From NCBI GenBank assembly GCA_019347775.1, contig JAHWKP010000007.1, positions 1 to 20,816 on the forward strand: a DNA stretch of 20,816 nucleotides. The letters are read 5' to 3'. Source of the stretch: Actinomycetota bacterium (GTDB lineage: Bacteria; Actinomycetota; Acidimicrobiia; Acidimicrobiales; JAHWKP01). This document shows positions 14,004 to 20,816 of the stretch, in pieces. Position numbers and translations under genes: made by a program. The notes beneath the pieces were generated by a model, which was not told where the DNA came from, did not search any database, and was given only the letters and a program-made list of their open reading frames with translations. Numbering within the stretch: position 1 is the first letter of the stretch; each line of letters opens with the position of its first letter.

Positions 14004-15058
14004 CGATCATGACGAACACGACCCGGGAAGCCGAGGAGTACCTCGACGCCGTGCGCGCCGAGCTCGCCGACCTTCCCGAAGAAGAGCGTGGTGAGCTGCT
14101 CGAAGATCTGGCCCAGCACCTGACCGATATCGCGGCAGATGAATCCCGTGCCGACGTACCGCTCAAAGACCTGCTCGGTGCTCCGGCCGACTACGCGAGC
14201 GAACTTCGGACCGCAGCCGGCTTGCCGTCCAAGGACAGTCGTAGGCGGATGAAGGTGCCGCGTCCGGATGTGAGTGCGTGGCTCAACAACTCGTCACTCG
14301 GCCAATGGGTGAATGGACCCGCCGGTCAGCGTCTCCTCGGGCCGAGCCTGTCGCTATTCCGTGAGCTACGGCCGGCATGGTGGGTGTTGCGTGGGGTCTT
14401 GCTGGTCGCGGTCTTCTCATGGCCTGCCACCGGCCATCCCATCCCTGAAGTATTCGGAAGCAGGATGTTCGGGCTCCTTCTCATCGGCGGCGTTGTCGCG
14501 CTCTCCGTCAAGGTGGGCCGGCTGGGATATGGAGGGTGGAAGCGCCTCGTCGTCGTGGTGGATGTCTTTGTGGTGCTGCTTGCGCTGACCGTGCCAGGTC
14601 CCCCGACGACCAGTCAGGTCCTCTGGCTGGACAGGCCTTCAAACTGGGACATCGTGGCCACGCACCTCGGACCGGTTACCAATATCTATCCGTACGACGC
14701 GCAGGGACGACCCCTCGACAACGTCTTGCTTTTCGACCAGGAGGGACGACCCTTCCGGGTCGCGCGGCAGGAGCAGTGGCCGGACGGGTGCGATCGCGTA
14801 CCGACCTATCCGCATACAGCCGATGGACGACCGATCGAGTTCAGCTATCCCGTCAATTACACGCTCGACTTGGAGCCCTTCGCGTCGCTGCCGGAGGAGC
14901 ACCGCGCTCTTCTCGAGAAGCGCATGGCAGACCAGTGTCAGCAGATCCCGCGACCGTTAGTGCCGTTGCCAACCTTTCCGCCGGAAGTGACGACGGAGGT
15001 CGAGCCAGCAACCGAGCCCGAAGCCCCGCCGGAGGACGCGCCTCAAACCGCTCCCTAG
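14000..15058 (+). CDS. HAAS/DUF1700-type membrane protein, PadR partner
   Basis: 352 residues from GTG 14000, overlapping the padR stop; GGAGG at 13991-13995 precedes it, and ATG 14009 is an alternative. Residues about 9-75 are the helical HAAS domain (AEEYLDAVRAELADLPEEERGELLEDL...). Three hydrophobic spans follow near 126-141, 157-171 and 183-199. The C-terminal ~150 residues hold three short repeats, YPYDAQGRP (230-238), FDQEGRP (245-251) and YPHTADGRP (270-278), then a Pro/Glu-rich tail. The C-terminal part probably faces outside. HAAS domains are known as partners of PadR regulators and ABC systems; the role here is unknown. The TAG stop overlaps the stop of the convergent hydrolase. Confidence 0.8.
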   Translation: MTIMTNTTREAEEYLDAVRAELADLPEEERGELLEDLAQHLTDIAADESRADVPLKDLLGAPADYASELRTAAGLPSKDSRRRMKVPRPDVSAWLNNSSLGQWVNGPAGQRLLGPSLSLFRELRPAWWVLRGVLLVAVFSWPATGHPIPEVFGSRMFGLLLIGGVVALSVKVGRLGYGGWKRLVVVVDVFVVLLALTVPGPPTTSQVLWLDRPSNWDIVATHLGPVTNIYPYDAQGRPLDNVLLFDQEGRPFRVARQEQWPDGCDRVPTYPHTADGRPIEFSYPVNYTLDLEPFASLPEEHRALLEKRMADQCQQIPRPLVPLPTFPPEVTTEVEPATEPEAPPEDAPQTAP

Positions 15059-15073
15059 GGGAGCAGGTGCTCC
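15050..15073. terminator. Candidate bidirectional terminator at the 15055-15058 stop overlap
   Basis: GCTCCC-TAG-GGGAGC (15050-15064) is a perfect 6-bp stem whose loop holds the overlapping stop codons of both convergent genes. A second stem, GGAGCA-GG-TGCTCC (15060-15073), overlaps and competes with it. No T-tract is present. Confidence 0.45.
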
Positions 15074-15933
15074 TCGATGGTGTTGGCGATGATGGCGGCG
15101 CCCTTGGGGGCGAAGGCGATGGTCCAGTGATTGGTGTCGGGGAGGATCCCCAGGTTCACGATGTCGGTGCCGTCGATCAGCGGATCCACAACCGCATCGG
15201 GTAACAGGGGAGTCTCCTCGTTCAGGACTCCCCGGGCGGCGCGGATGAGCCACGTCGGGCACTTCATGCGCTTGAAGTCGCTTCCCCGTTCGGTCTTCAA
15301 CAGATCCACGGAGTACTCCATCACCGCGTCGGCCGACACGCAGGTCTTGTACTTGTCGCCTTCGGGAACGAGGTCGTACCTGAAGAACGCCTCGAAAGCG
15401 TCACTCCAGTTGTCCTTCAGCGCCGGGTGCACCCGCCAGTAGTCCAGGTAGGCCTCGGGTGAGTCGAACCGCATCGACAGTCGTTCGATCGACGGGCCGA
15501 GGAGCGCCTTGATGTAGGAGTCGACGTCGAAGTCCGGTGGCGTCGGAAGCGTGATCCCTCCGTCGATCAGCAACACGGACTCGACCCTGTCGGGGTGCAA
15601 CGCAGCGGCGGTGGCCGAGATGTAGGCGCCCATCGAGTGGCCGGCCAGCCGCATCCTCTCCACGCCGATGTGATCGGCCAAGGAGACGAGATCGTCGGCG
15701 TAGGCGGCAGTGTCGTACGGTCCCGGCAAGTCCGAGCTGCGGCCTCGACCTCGCACGTCCGGAGCCACTACACATGCGCGATCTTCCAACTCGGGTCCGA
15801 CGAGCGCGAAGTTCAGGTGACTGGCGGTGATGCCGTGCACGCCGAACACGACGGGATCTTTCGGGTCACCCCACCGAGCCGCATGCGCCGTACCGCCGCG
15901 TACCGGGAAGTCGAAGGTCTCATATTGGGTCAT
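15055..15933 (-). CDS. Alpha/beta hydrolase
   Basis: 292 residues from ATG at 15933, with GGAG 5 nt upstream. The core features are VFGVHGITAS (oxyanion loop, about 29-38), VAPDVRGRGRSS, the nucleophile elbow AGHSMGA with Ser100, and the catalytic His269 in DTNHW. The middle cap region (about 130-220) is Trp/Tyr/Phe-rich, as in ester, lactone or epoxide hydrolases and C-C bond hydrolases. The substrate cannot be told. It is the last gene of the Liv-PucR-ligase operon, 28 nt after the acyl-CoA ligase, which suggests that it acts on a related acid ester or thioester. Confidence 0.88.
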   Translation of the reverse strand: MTQYETFDFPVRGGTAHAARWGDPKDPVVFGVHGITASHLNFALVGPELEDRACVVAPDVRGRGRSSDLPGPYDTAAYADDLVSLADHIGVERMRLAGHSMGAYISATAAALHPDRVESVLLIDGGITLPTPPDFDVDSYIKALLGPSIERLSMRFDSPEAYLDYWRVHPALKDNWSDAFEAFFRYDLVPEGDKYKTCVSADAVMEYSVDLLKTERGSDFKRMKCPTWLIRAARGVLNEETPLLPDAVVDPLIDGTDIVNLGILPDTNHWTIAFAPKGAAIIANTIEEHLLP

Positions 15934-15961
15934 GGCAGCTCCATCCGCTTGGTGCCGCCAT

Positions 15962-17581
15962 TCAGGGCAGCTCCATATCCGATAGTTGGTCGCGCAGGAC
16001 CTTCTTGTCGAGCTTGCCGACGCTCGTCTTGGGGATCTCGTCGACGATCACCAACTCGTCCGGCAACCACCACTTGGCCACCTTGTCGGACAGGAACTCA
16101 CGAACCGACTCGAGCGTCGGGATAGTTCCGGCCACGGGCACGACAACGGCGACAGGACGTTCGTCCCACTTGGCCGAGCGCACGCCGACCACCGCAGCAT
16201 CCGCGACTTCGGGGTGTCCCAGAAGGCACCCCTCCAGATCGACCGACGAGATCCACTCGCCGCCGGACTTCACCAGGTCCTTGGCCCGGTCGACGATCCG
16301 GAAAAAGCCGTCGGCCTCCATCGTGGCCATGTCGCCGGTGCGAAGCCACCCGTCGGCGAAGCGGTCGTCTCCCTCCTCGGATCGGAAGTAAGCCGACGCG
16401 ATCCACGGCCCCCGCGTCTGCAACTCTCCGACGGTCTGGCCATCCCGGGGGCACACGGAGCCATCCTCACCGACGACCCGCGCCTCGAGCCCCGGCAGGA
16501 TCGTGCCCGTGCGCTCCTTGACGTCGATCAATGCGTTGCCAATCACCCCACGGTGCCTCCGCCGGGGCCGCGACGCGCATGCCAGCGGACCGGTCTCGGT
16601 CATGCCCCAGACCTGCAGGTAGTCGACCCCCGCCTCTTGGTACGCCTCGATCAGAGGCCGAGGCGACGCCGACCCACCCACAAAGATGAGCCGCAGCGAG
16701 GAGATGTCCGCCTCGCCGCTCTTCACGAGGGGGAGCAAACTCTTCCAAATCGTCGGCACGCCGGCGGCCACGGTCACGTTCTCGTCGGCGATGAGGCGGG
16801 CGAGAGTCTCCGGCGACGAATCGGAGCCGTGCAGCACCAGCTCTGCTCCTGTGAACGGGGCGGAGTAGGGAAGCCCCCAACCGAAGGCATGGAACATCGG
16901 GACCACCGGCAACACGCGGTCGGACTCCGACAGACCGATGGAGTCAGTCATGCACGTGGCCATCGAGTGCAACCACATGGCGCGATGGCTCGAGAGCACA
17001 CCCTTGGGCATGCCGGTCGTCCCCGACGTGTAACACAGGCCGCACGCCGCGCTCTCGTCGATCTCCGGAAGGGACTCAAGAGGCGCGGCGGCCGCGACAA
17101 GTTCGTCGTGGTCGAGCAACTCGTCAATTCCCGGCACACGGTCCGGACTCTCACCCATACGAACCCAGGTCCGCACGCAGTCGAGCTTCGGGGCCACCTC
17201 GCCCACGCGCTCGACCAGCTCGCCGTCCACGAACATCACCTGGTCGTCGGCGTGGTCGACGATGTAGGCGATCTGTTCGTCGAACAGCCGGACGTTCACG
17301 GTGTGGAGCACCGCCCCAACAAGAGGAACCGCGAAGTACAGCTCCATGTGGCGCGACGAGTTGAAGGCGAAACTGCCGACCCGGTCGCCGGTCTTCACTC
17401 CCAGGTCATCGACGAGGGCGCGGGCAAGGCGACGGATCCGCTCCGCCAACTCCCCGTAGGTCGTGCGCCCTCCTTCGATGTGGGGCGAGACGACCTCTCC
17501 GTCGGCGTAGACCGACTCCATCCGGTCGAATATCCCGGCGATGTTCAGCGGCGTCGGCTGCATGAGCCCGGGGATAGTCAT
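15962..17581 (-). CDS. Acyl-CoA ligase (FadD-like, AMP-forming)
   Basis: 539 residues from ATG 17581, which overlaps the PucR stop by 4 nt (ATGA). It is an ANL-superfamily enzyme that adenylates a carboxylic acid and transfers it to CoA. Visible motifs are the P-loop YTSGTTGMPKG (184-194), MFHAFGWGLPY, the A5 motif VWGMTETGP (324-332), GWLRTGDM (411-418), DRAKDLVKSGGEWIS and the C-terminal catalytic lysine in KTSVGKLDKK (Lys523). The pattern resembles medium/long-chain or DmdB-like ligases. The exact acid is unknown. Its operon with a Liv-type importer suggests that the imported substrate is a carboxylate activated on entry. Confidence 0.92.
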   Translation of the reverse strand: MTIPGLMQPTPLNIAGIFDRMESVYADGEVVSPHIEGGRTTYGELAERIRRLARALVDDLGVKTGDRVGSFAFNSSRHMELYFAVPLVGAVLHTVNVRLFDEQIAYIVDHADDQVMFVDGELVERVGEVAPKLDCVRTWVRMGESPDRVPGIDELLDHDELVAAAAPLESLPEIDESAACGLCYTSGTTGMPKGVLSSHRAMWLHSMATCMTDSIGLSESDRVLPVVPMFHAFGWGLPYSAPFTGAELVLHGSDSSPETLARLIADENVTVAAGVPTIWKSLLPLVKSGEADISSLRLIFVGGSASPRPLIEAYQEAGVDYLQVWGMTETGPLACASRPRRRHRGVIGNALIDVKERTGTILPGLEARVVGEDGSVCPRDGQTVGELQTRGPWIASAYFRSEEGDDRFADGWLRTGDMATMEADGFFRIVDRAKDLVKSGGEWISSVDLEGCLLGHPEVADAAVVGVRSAKWDERPVAVVVPVAGTIPTLESVREFLSDKVAKWWLPDELVIVDEIPKTSVGKLDKKVLRDQLSDMELP

Positions 17582-18765
17582 TCGTCCACCTTCTTCATCT
17601 CGCGGGGTATCAGGGCAAGAACGAGAAAGGCGGCCTGAGCGGGCACTCGGGGGTCGAACCCGGTTAGCTCGGCCACCCGGCGCAGCCGGTACGACACGGT
17701 GTTGGCGTGCACCGACTCCTTGCGAGCCGTCTCCGGCACCGAACCGGTCGAAAGGAAAGTCTTCAGCGTCGAGGTGATGAGCCCGCCGTGGTCGCGCCCT
17801 TCCAAAGCGCCGACCACGCGGGCTCGCAGCGCCGTGCTCGCGCCGGGTGCGCCACACAGCAACTGCTCCAAGAGCAGGTCTTCGGGCCCGAACCGCCCTG
17901 CGCTTATCCCCGCCGCATGAGCCGCCGACATCAGCGATTCCACGCCGGCCACCTCCCGGGCCAACTCCAGACCGGGGGGAGCGGGGCGACCGAAGGTCAC
18001 CAGCGCGCCGGGAGCACGCCGGGCCAGCATCTCCAAGTCTTTGCGCCCGGCGGGGGCGGGCAGCAGCAGCAGCACGCCCGCGCCGCGCGGCCCCGCGATG
18101 GTGCCTCGGGGCGCGTCTTCGGCCAGAACGTCGATGCGTCCCGCTGCCCCCTCCCCGACCAAGAGGGCGGGTACGTAGGCGTGAGCCAGCACCGTCGCGA
18201 AGCGAATGGCCGTGGCGGTTATCTCCGCCGCGTCCGCCGCGGCCAGTACGGCCTCGAGCAGCTCACGCCGCCGGGCGTCGAGCCGGCGCAGGTGATCGTG
18301 GCTGGCGGCGAGATAGGCGGCAGCGGCCACCGATGCCGCCCGGTCGACGAAGTCCATCCACTTGGCACCCAACTCGGCCAGCGCGCCCTGTTCCTCCGGC
18401 CCGGTCGCGGCCACCACCGCGTCCCACACGACGCGTCCCGCCAAGCGGTAAACGTGAAGCATCGGCTCGAGCGGCACTCCCATCTCGAGCCGCCGGCGGC
18501 CCATGTCGGTGAGCTCGGCCACGGCCGCGATCTCGGGCTCCTTCGAAGCCAGGATCGGCCAGAAGAACGCCTCCACGAGCCGACGAGAAACCGGCAGTAC
18601 CTCGGTCGCCATCACCTCCGGCGCGAGGGCGGCGTATTCCGGGACGCCCTGGCGGTAGGCCTCGCCCATTCGGGCAACCACGCCGTCGAGATCGTCGAGC
18701 ACCCGTTGGGCGACGACCTGCACCGGGCGAACTTCACCGGGCGGCAGCGGCACCACGTTCGTCAC
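17578..18765 (-). CDS. PucR-family transcriptional regulator
   Basis: 395 residues from GTG 18765, overlapping the livF stop by 4 nt (GTGA). The C-terminal DNA-binding domain (about 330-385) is the PucR HTH: LITSTLKTFLSTGSVPETA, SVHANTVSYRLRRVAELTGFDPRVP. The N-terminal ~170 residues are helical, with RRRLEMGVPLEPMLHVYRLAGRVVW, as in RsbT-coantagonist-like sensor parts of these proteins. The central segment (about 180-300) is a degenerate GGDEF-like region, a common feature of the family. Being inside the operon it likely regulates it, responding to the imported acid or its CoA ester; that is inference. Confidence 0.9.
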   Translation of the reverse strand: MTNVVPLPPGEVRPVQVVAQRVLDDLDGVVARMGEAYRQGVPEYAALAPEVMATEVLPVSRRLVEAFFWPILASKEPEIAAVAELTDMGRRRLEMGVPLEPMLHVYRLAGRVVWDAVVAATGPEEQGALAELGAKWMDFVDRAASVAAAAYLAASHDHLRRLDARRRELLEAVLAAADAAEITATAIRFATVLAHAYVPALLVGEGAAGRIDVLAEDAPRGTIAGPRGAGVLLLLPAPAGRKDLEMLARRAPGALVTFGRPAPPGLELAREVAGVESLMSAAHAAGISAGRFGPEDLLLEQLLCGAPGASTALRARVVGALEGRDHGGLITSTLKTFLSTGSVPETARKESVHANTVSYRLRRVAELTGFDPRVPAQAAFLVLALIPREMKKVDE

Positions 18766-18932
18766 CGGCCCGTGGCCCTTCTCTTGGCGGGAGCCTTCTT
18801 GGTCACCGTCTTCTTCCTCGCTGGAGCCTTCTTGGCCGAAGCCTTCTTTGCTGCGGCTTTCTTCTTGGCAGGCGCTTTCTTGGCGGCCGCCTTCTTCTTT
18901 GACGCTGTCTGGCGCTTGGTCGGCGGCCTCTT
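18762..18932 (-). repeat. Imperfect Lys/Ala codon repeats encoding the LivF tail
   Basis: The plus strand shows recurring CTTCTTGGC-type units, which read as Ala-Lys-Lys on the minus strand. The repeats are imperfect and stay in frame up to the stop, so they are part of the protein and not a noncoding satellite or CRISPR. Confidence 0.8.
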
Positions 18933-19727
18933 CGCGGCGGGACTCGTATCGCCGGGCACTTTCGTCGGAACCCTCCCGGCGACCGATGCCGTGAGGAGGC
19001 GACCGATCCCCAGCAGCTCGGCCAAGTCGGCGTGGTCGACGTCGTCGCTCGATGCGTCGTGGACGACGACGCCTTGGCGCATGACCAGGATCCGGTCGGC
19101 GAGGTCCAGGGCGAAGCGGGTGTTCTGCTCCACCAACAACATCGTCACGCCGGTCTCACGCGTCGCTTCGAGCGTGTCGACCAGACCGGCCGACACGAGC
19201 GGCGACAGGCCCGCGGTCGGTTCGTCGACCAGCACGATGCGAGGTCCTCCCATAAGCGCTCGCCCGACGGCCAGCATCGCCTGCTCTCCGCCCGACAAGC
19301 TCCCCGCCAGCTGACCCCTGCGCTCGGCCAGCCGCGGAAAACGGTCGAGCACGCCGGCGAGAGCACCGTCGTAGGCCGACGGGTCGCGGCGCCGCAGTAG
19401 ATAAGCACCGAGCCGGAGGTTCTGCTCGACGCTCAACTCGCCGAAAACGTGGCGTCCCTGCAGCACATGGCCCATACCGCGCGAGACCCGCTGTTCGGGT
19501 GAGATGCCGGTGATGTCCTCTCCGTCGAGACGCACACTGCCGCCGCGAGCCGGCAGCAAGCCGGCGAGAACCTTGAGAGTGACGCTCTTGCCCGCGCCGT
19601 TCAATCCGAGGATGGCGACGACCTCGCCCGAGGCGACCGACACGTCCACGCCGTGTAGGACGGTGGCCGCGCCGAAGCCTGCCCGTAGCCCCTTCGCCTC
19701 GAGGGTCGCTCCTCCGGTGGTTGCCAT
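18762..19727 (-). CDS. livF: Branched-chain amino acid-type ABC transporter ATPase LivF with Lys/Ala-rich tail
   Basis: 321 residues from ATG 19727; its first base is also the last base of the LivG stop (TGATG). ATPase motifs are Walker A GLNGAGKS (41-48), signature LSGGEQ (144-149), Walker B IVLVDEP (164-170) and the LVEQN switch usual in LivF. The ATPase ends near 245. Residues about 266-321 are an unusual tail with 25 Lys/Arg out of 56, built from AAKKAPAKK-like units, as in histone H1-like bacterial proteins. LivF normally is about 235-240 residues without such a tail. The tail could bind nucleic acid, phospholipid or a partner; its role is unknown. Confidence 0.9.
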   Translation of the reverse strand: MATTGGATLEAKGLRAGFGAATVLHGVDVSVASGEVVAILGLNGAGKSVTLKVLAGLLPARGGSVRLDGEDITGISPEQRVSRGMGHVLQGRHVFGELSVEQNLRLGAYLLRRRDPSAYDGALAGVLDRFPRLAERRGQLAGSLSGGEQAMLAVGRALMGGPRIVLVDEPTAGLSPLVSAGLVDTLEATRETGVTMLLVEQNTRFALDLADRILVMRQGVVVHDASSDDVDHADLAELLGIGRLLTASVAGRVPTKVPGDTSPAAKRPPTKRQTASKKKAAAKKAPAKKKAAAKKASAKKAPARKKTVTKKAPAKRRATGR

Positions 19728-20816
19728 CAGCCGGCCGCCGGGACGGGCGCGCCGAGATACGCGTCCACGACGTCGGTTCGAGCGATGACGTCGGTGGGCG
19801 AGCCGTGGGCGAGCGTGGCTCCGCTGGCCATCACCCACACCTCGTCGCAGACGTCCATGACGAGCGGAATGTGGTGCTCGATGATCAAGATGGTGCGGCC
19901 GAGCTCGTCGCGTAGCTGGCGCAACCGCAGGGCGAGGCTCTCGATCACGCCCGGAGCCATGCCGGCCGAGGGCTCATCCAACATGAGCAGGTCCGGGGCG
20001 TTCATCAACGCGCAGGCGATCTCAACGATCCGCTGCTGACCTCCCGACAACTGGTTGATGGGGCGCTCGGCGAACTCGGCGAAGCCGATGGCTTCCAGTG
20101 CTTCGGTCGCCCTTGCTTCCAGCTCCGCTTCCGTGCGTCCGGCCCGCGGCAGATAGGCCAGCGACGACAACAGCCCGTATTCGGCCTTGGCGTGTTGTGC
20201 CAGCAGCAGGTTCTGGTGGACCGACAGGCGCTTGGCCAATCCGACCAGCTGGAAGGTCCGCCCGAGCCCGGCTTGGGCTCGCTGGTGCGGACCCATATGG
20301 CCCATGTCCTCGCCCCGCAGCTTGAACACTCCGGCGTGAGGTGAGTTGAACCCGGAGATCGAATTGAAAAGGGTCGTCTTTCCGGCGCCGTTGGGCCCGA
20401 TGAGCCCGACGATCTTTCCTTCCGGCACAACCAGGTCGGCCCCGTCGACAGCTTTCACCCCGCCGAAACTGACGTGGACGTCACGGACCTCAAGAAGCGG
20501 GGTGCCGACCGTTGGCCGAGGCGAGTCGGAAACCGGCAGCGGCAGGGCGGCGAGATCGGGAAGCGGTTGGGTCGCCTCGTCGTCGGTCTCGCCGGCGCGC
20601 CGGGCGGCGCGGACCTCTTTCTTCTCGCGGACCTCGAGGATGGCCCCCGCCACTCCTCCGGGATGGCGAGCCATGGCGAAGATCAGCAGGGCCGAGCCCA
20701 GGATCAGGTCCCACCCTTCAATGGCCCGCAGCAGTTGAGGCACCACCCCGAAGCTCGCAGCCGCGACCACCACGCCGACCCGGCTGCCGAGCCCGCCGAT
20801 GACGACGAAGGCCACG
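19727..20816 (-). CDS. LivM-LivG fusion: permease C terminus joined to ABC ATPase (5' end cut by window edge)
   Basis: Partial gene entering from the right edge; about 363 residues are visible. The first ~58 visible residues are the end of a LivM-type permease (VVIGGLGSRVGVVVAAASFGVVPQ... ending IFAMARHPGGVAG). A charged linker (about 60-105, EVREKKEVRAARRAGE then Pro-rich) joins a full LivG ATPase: Walker A GPNGAGKTT (140-148), signature LSGGQQR, Walker B LLMLDEPSAG and the switch IIEHH. LivM and LivG are usually separate, although fusions occur in actinobacteria. Together with LivF it would power an importer of branched-chain amino acids or, given the ligase operon, another carboxylate. The binding protein and LivH are not in the window. 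Confidence 0.9.
   Translation of the reverse strand, partial: VAFVVIGGLGSRVGVVVAAASFGVVPQLLRAIEGWDLILGSALLIFAMARHPGGVAGAILEVREKKEVRAARRAGETDDEATQPLPDLAALPLPVSDSPRPTVGTPLLEVRDVHVSFGGVKAVDGADLVVPEGKIVGLIGPNGAGKTTLFNSISGFNSPHAGVFKLRGEDMGHMGPHQRAQAGLGRTFQLVGLAKRLSVHQNLLLAQHAKAEYGLLSSLAYLPRAGRTEAELEARATEALEAIGFAEFAERPINQLSGGQQRIVEIACALMNAPDLLMLDEPSAGMAPGVIESLALRLRQLRDELGRTILIIEHHIPLVMDVCDEVWVMASGATLAHGSPTDVIARTDVVDAYLGAPVPAAG

Noticed and set aside
15986..17638. 550-codon open frame on the plus strand
   Set aside because: Antisense to the acyl-CoA ligase, whose motifs are complete. The plus-strand product is His/Arg-rich with no recognisable domain.
18775..18910. CTTCTTGGC-like repeats as a possible CRISPR or satellite
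   Set aside because: Unit length and spacing vary, there are no unique spacers, and the repeats are in frame as Ala-Lys-Lys codons at the end of livF.
17707..19314. 535-codon open frame on the plus strand
   Set aside because: Antisense to PucR and LivF. Its FFLAGAFLAEAFF stretch, which looks like a membrane span, is just the reverse reading of the Lys/Ala tail codons.

Overview
The window is about 20.8 kb of high-GC, gene-dense actinobacterial chromosome. The main evidence is a recognisable mshA (mycothiol glycosyltransferase) followed by a YbjN-family gene, a pairing known from mycobacteria. Also actinobacterial are an RsiG/AmfC-type anti-sigma factor with a c-di-GMP signature, a small Rv0500A-like HTH gene beside proC, frequent GTG/TTG starts, and TANNNT boxes 6-7 nt upstream of start codons with no leader. 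I cannot fix the class; a deep-branching lineage such as Acidimicrobiia is a guess. No rRNA, tRNA, CRISPR array, insertion sequence or phage gene was seen, and no gene-free stretch exceeds 300 bases.

Layout. Bases 1-930 (minus strand) hold two tandem paralogous secreted proteins, the first cut by the left edge. From 1081 (plus) come a DksA/TraR-type zinc-finger protein, an ABC1/UbiB-type kinase and an alpha/beta hydrolase whose 3' end overlaps a convergent YgjP-like metallopeptidase gene. A histidine phosphatase gene follows on the minus strand. From 5022 (plus) there is a block of a double-hotdog MaoC-type hydratase, a MoaD-like protein, an RsiG-like anti-sigma factor, an XRE regulator, mshA and a YbjN-domain gene. 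An MFS exporter and a LytM (M23) cell-wall endopeptidase follow, then convergent proC. Divergent from proC are a small HTH protein, a DUF62 SAM-hydrolase homologue and a previously unlisted 28-residue membrane peptide. A PadR regulator with a HAAS-domain membrane protein comes next.

From 15055 to the right edge the minus strand is one tight operon, read right to left: a LivM-LivG fusion (cut by the edge), LivF with a histone-H1-like tail, a PucR-type regulator, an acyl-CoA ligase and an alpha/beta hydrolase. Stop/start overlaps suggest one transcript that couples uptake of an organic acid to CoA activation.

The most notable items are: (i) the RsiG-like protein, with one intact and one degenerate c-di-GMP motif; (ii) the LivF ATPase with a Lys/Ala-rich tail; (iii) the DUF62 enzyme in which the histidine of the Asp-Arg-His triad is alanine; (iv) the 28-residue membrane peptide; (v) repeated leaderless promoter architecture; (vi) two convergent gene ends whose opposing TAG stops lie inside a palindrome.
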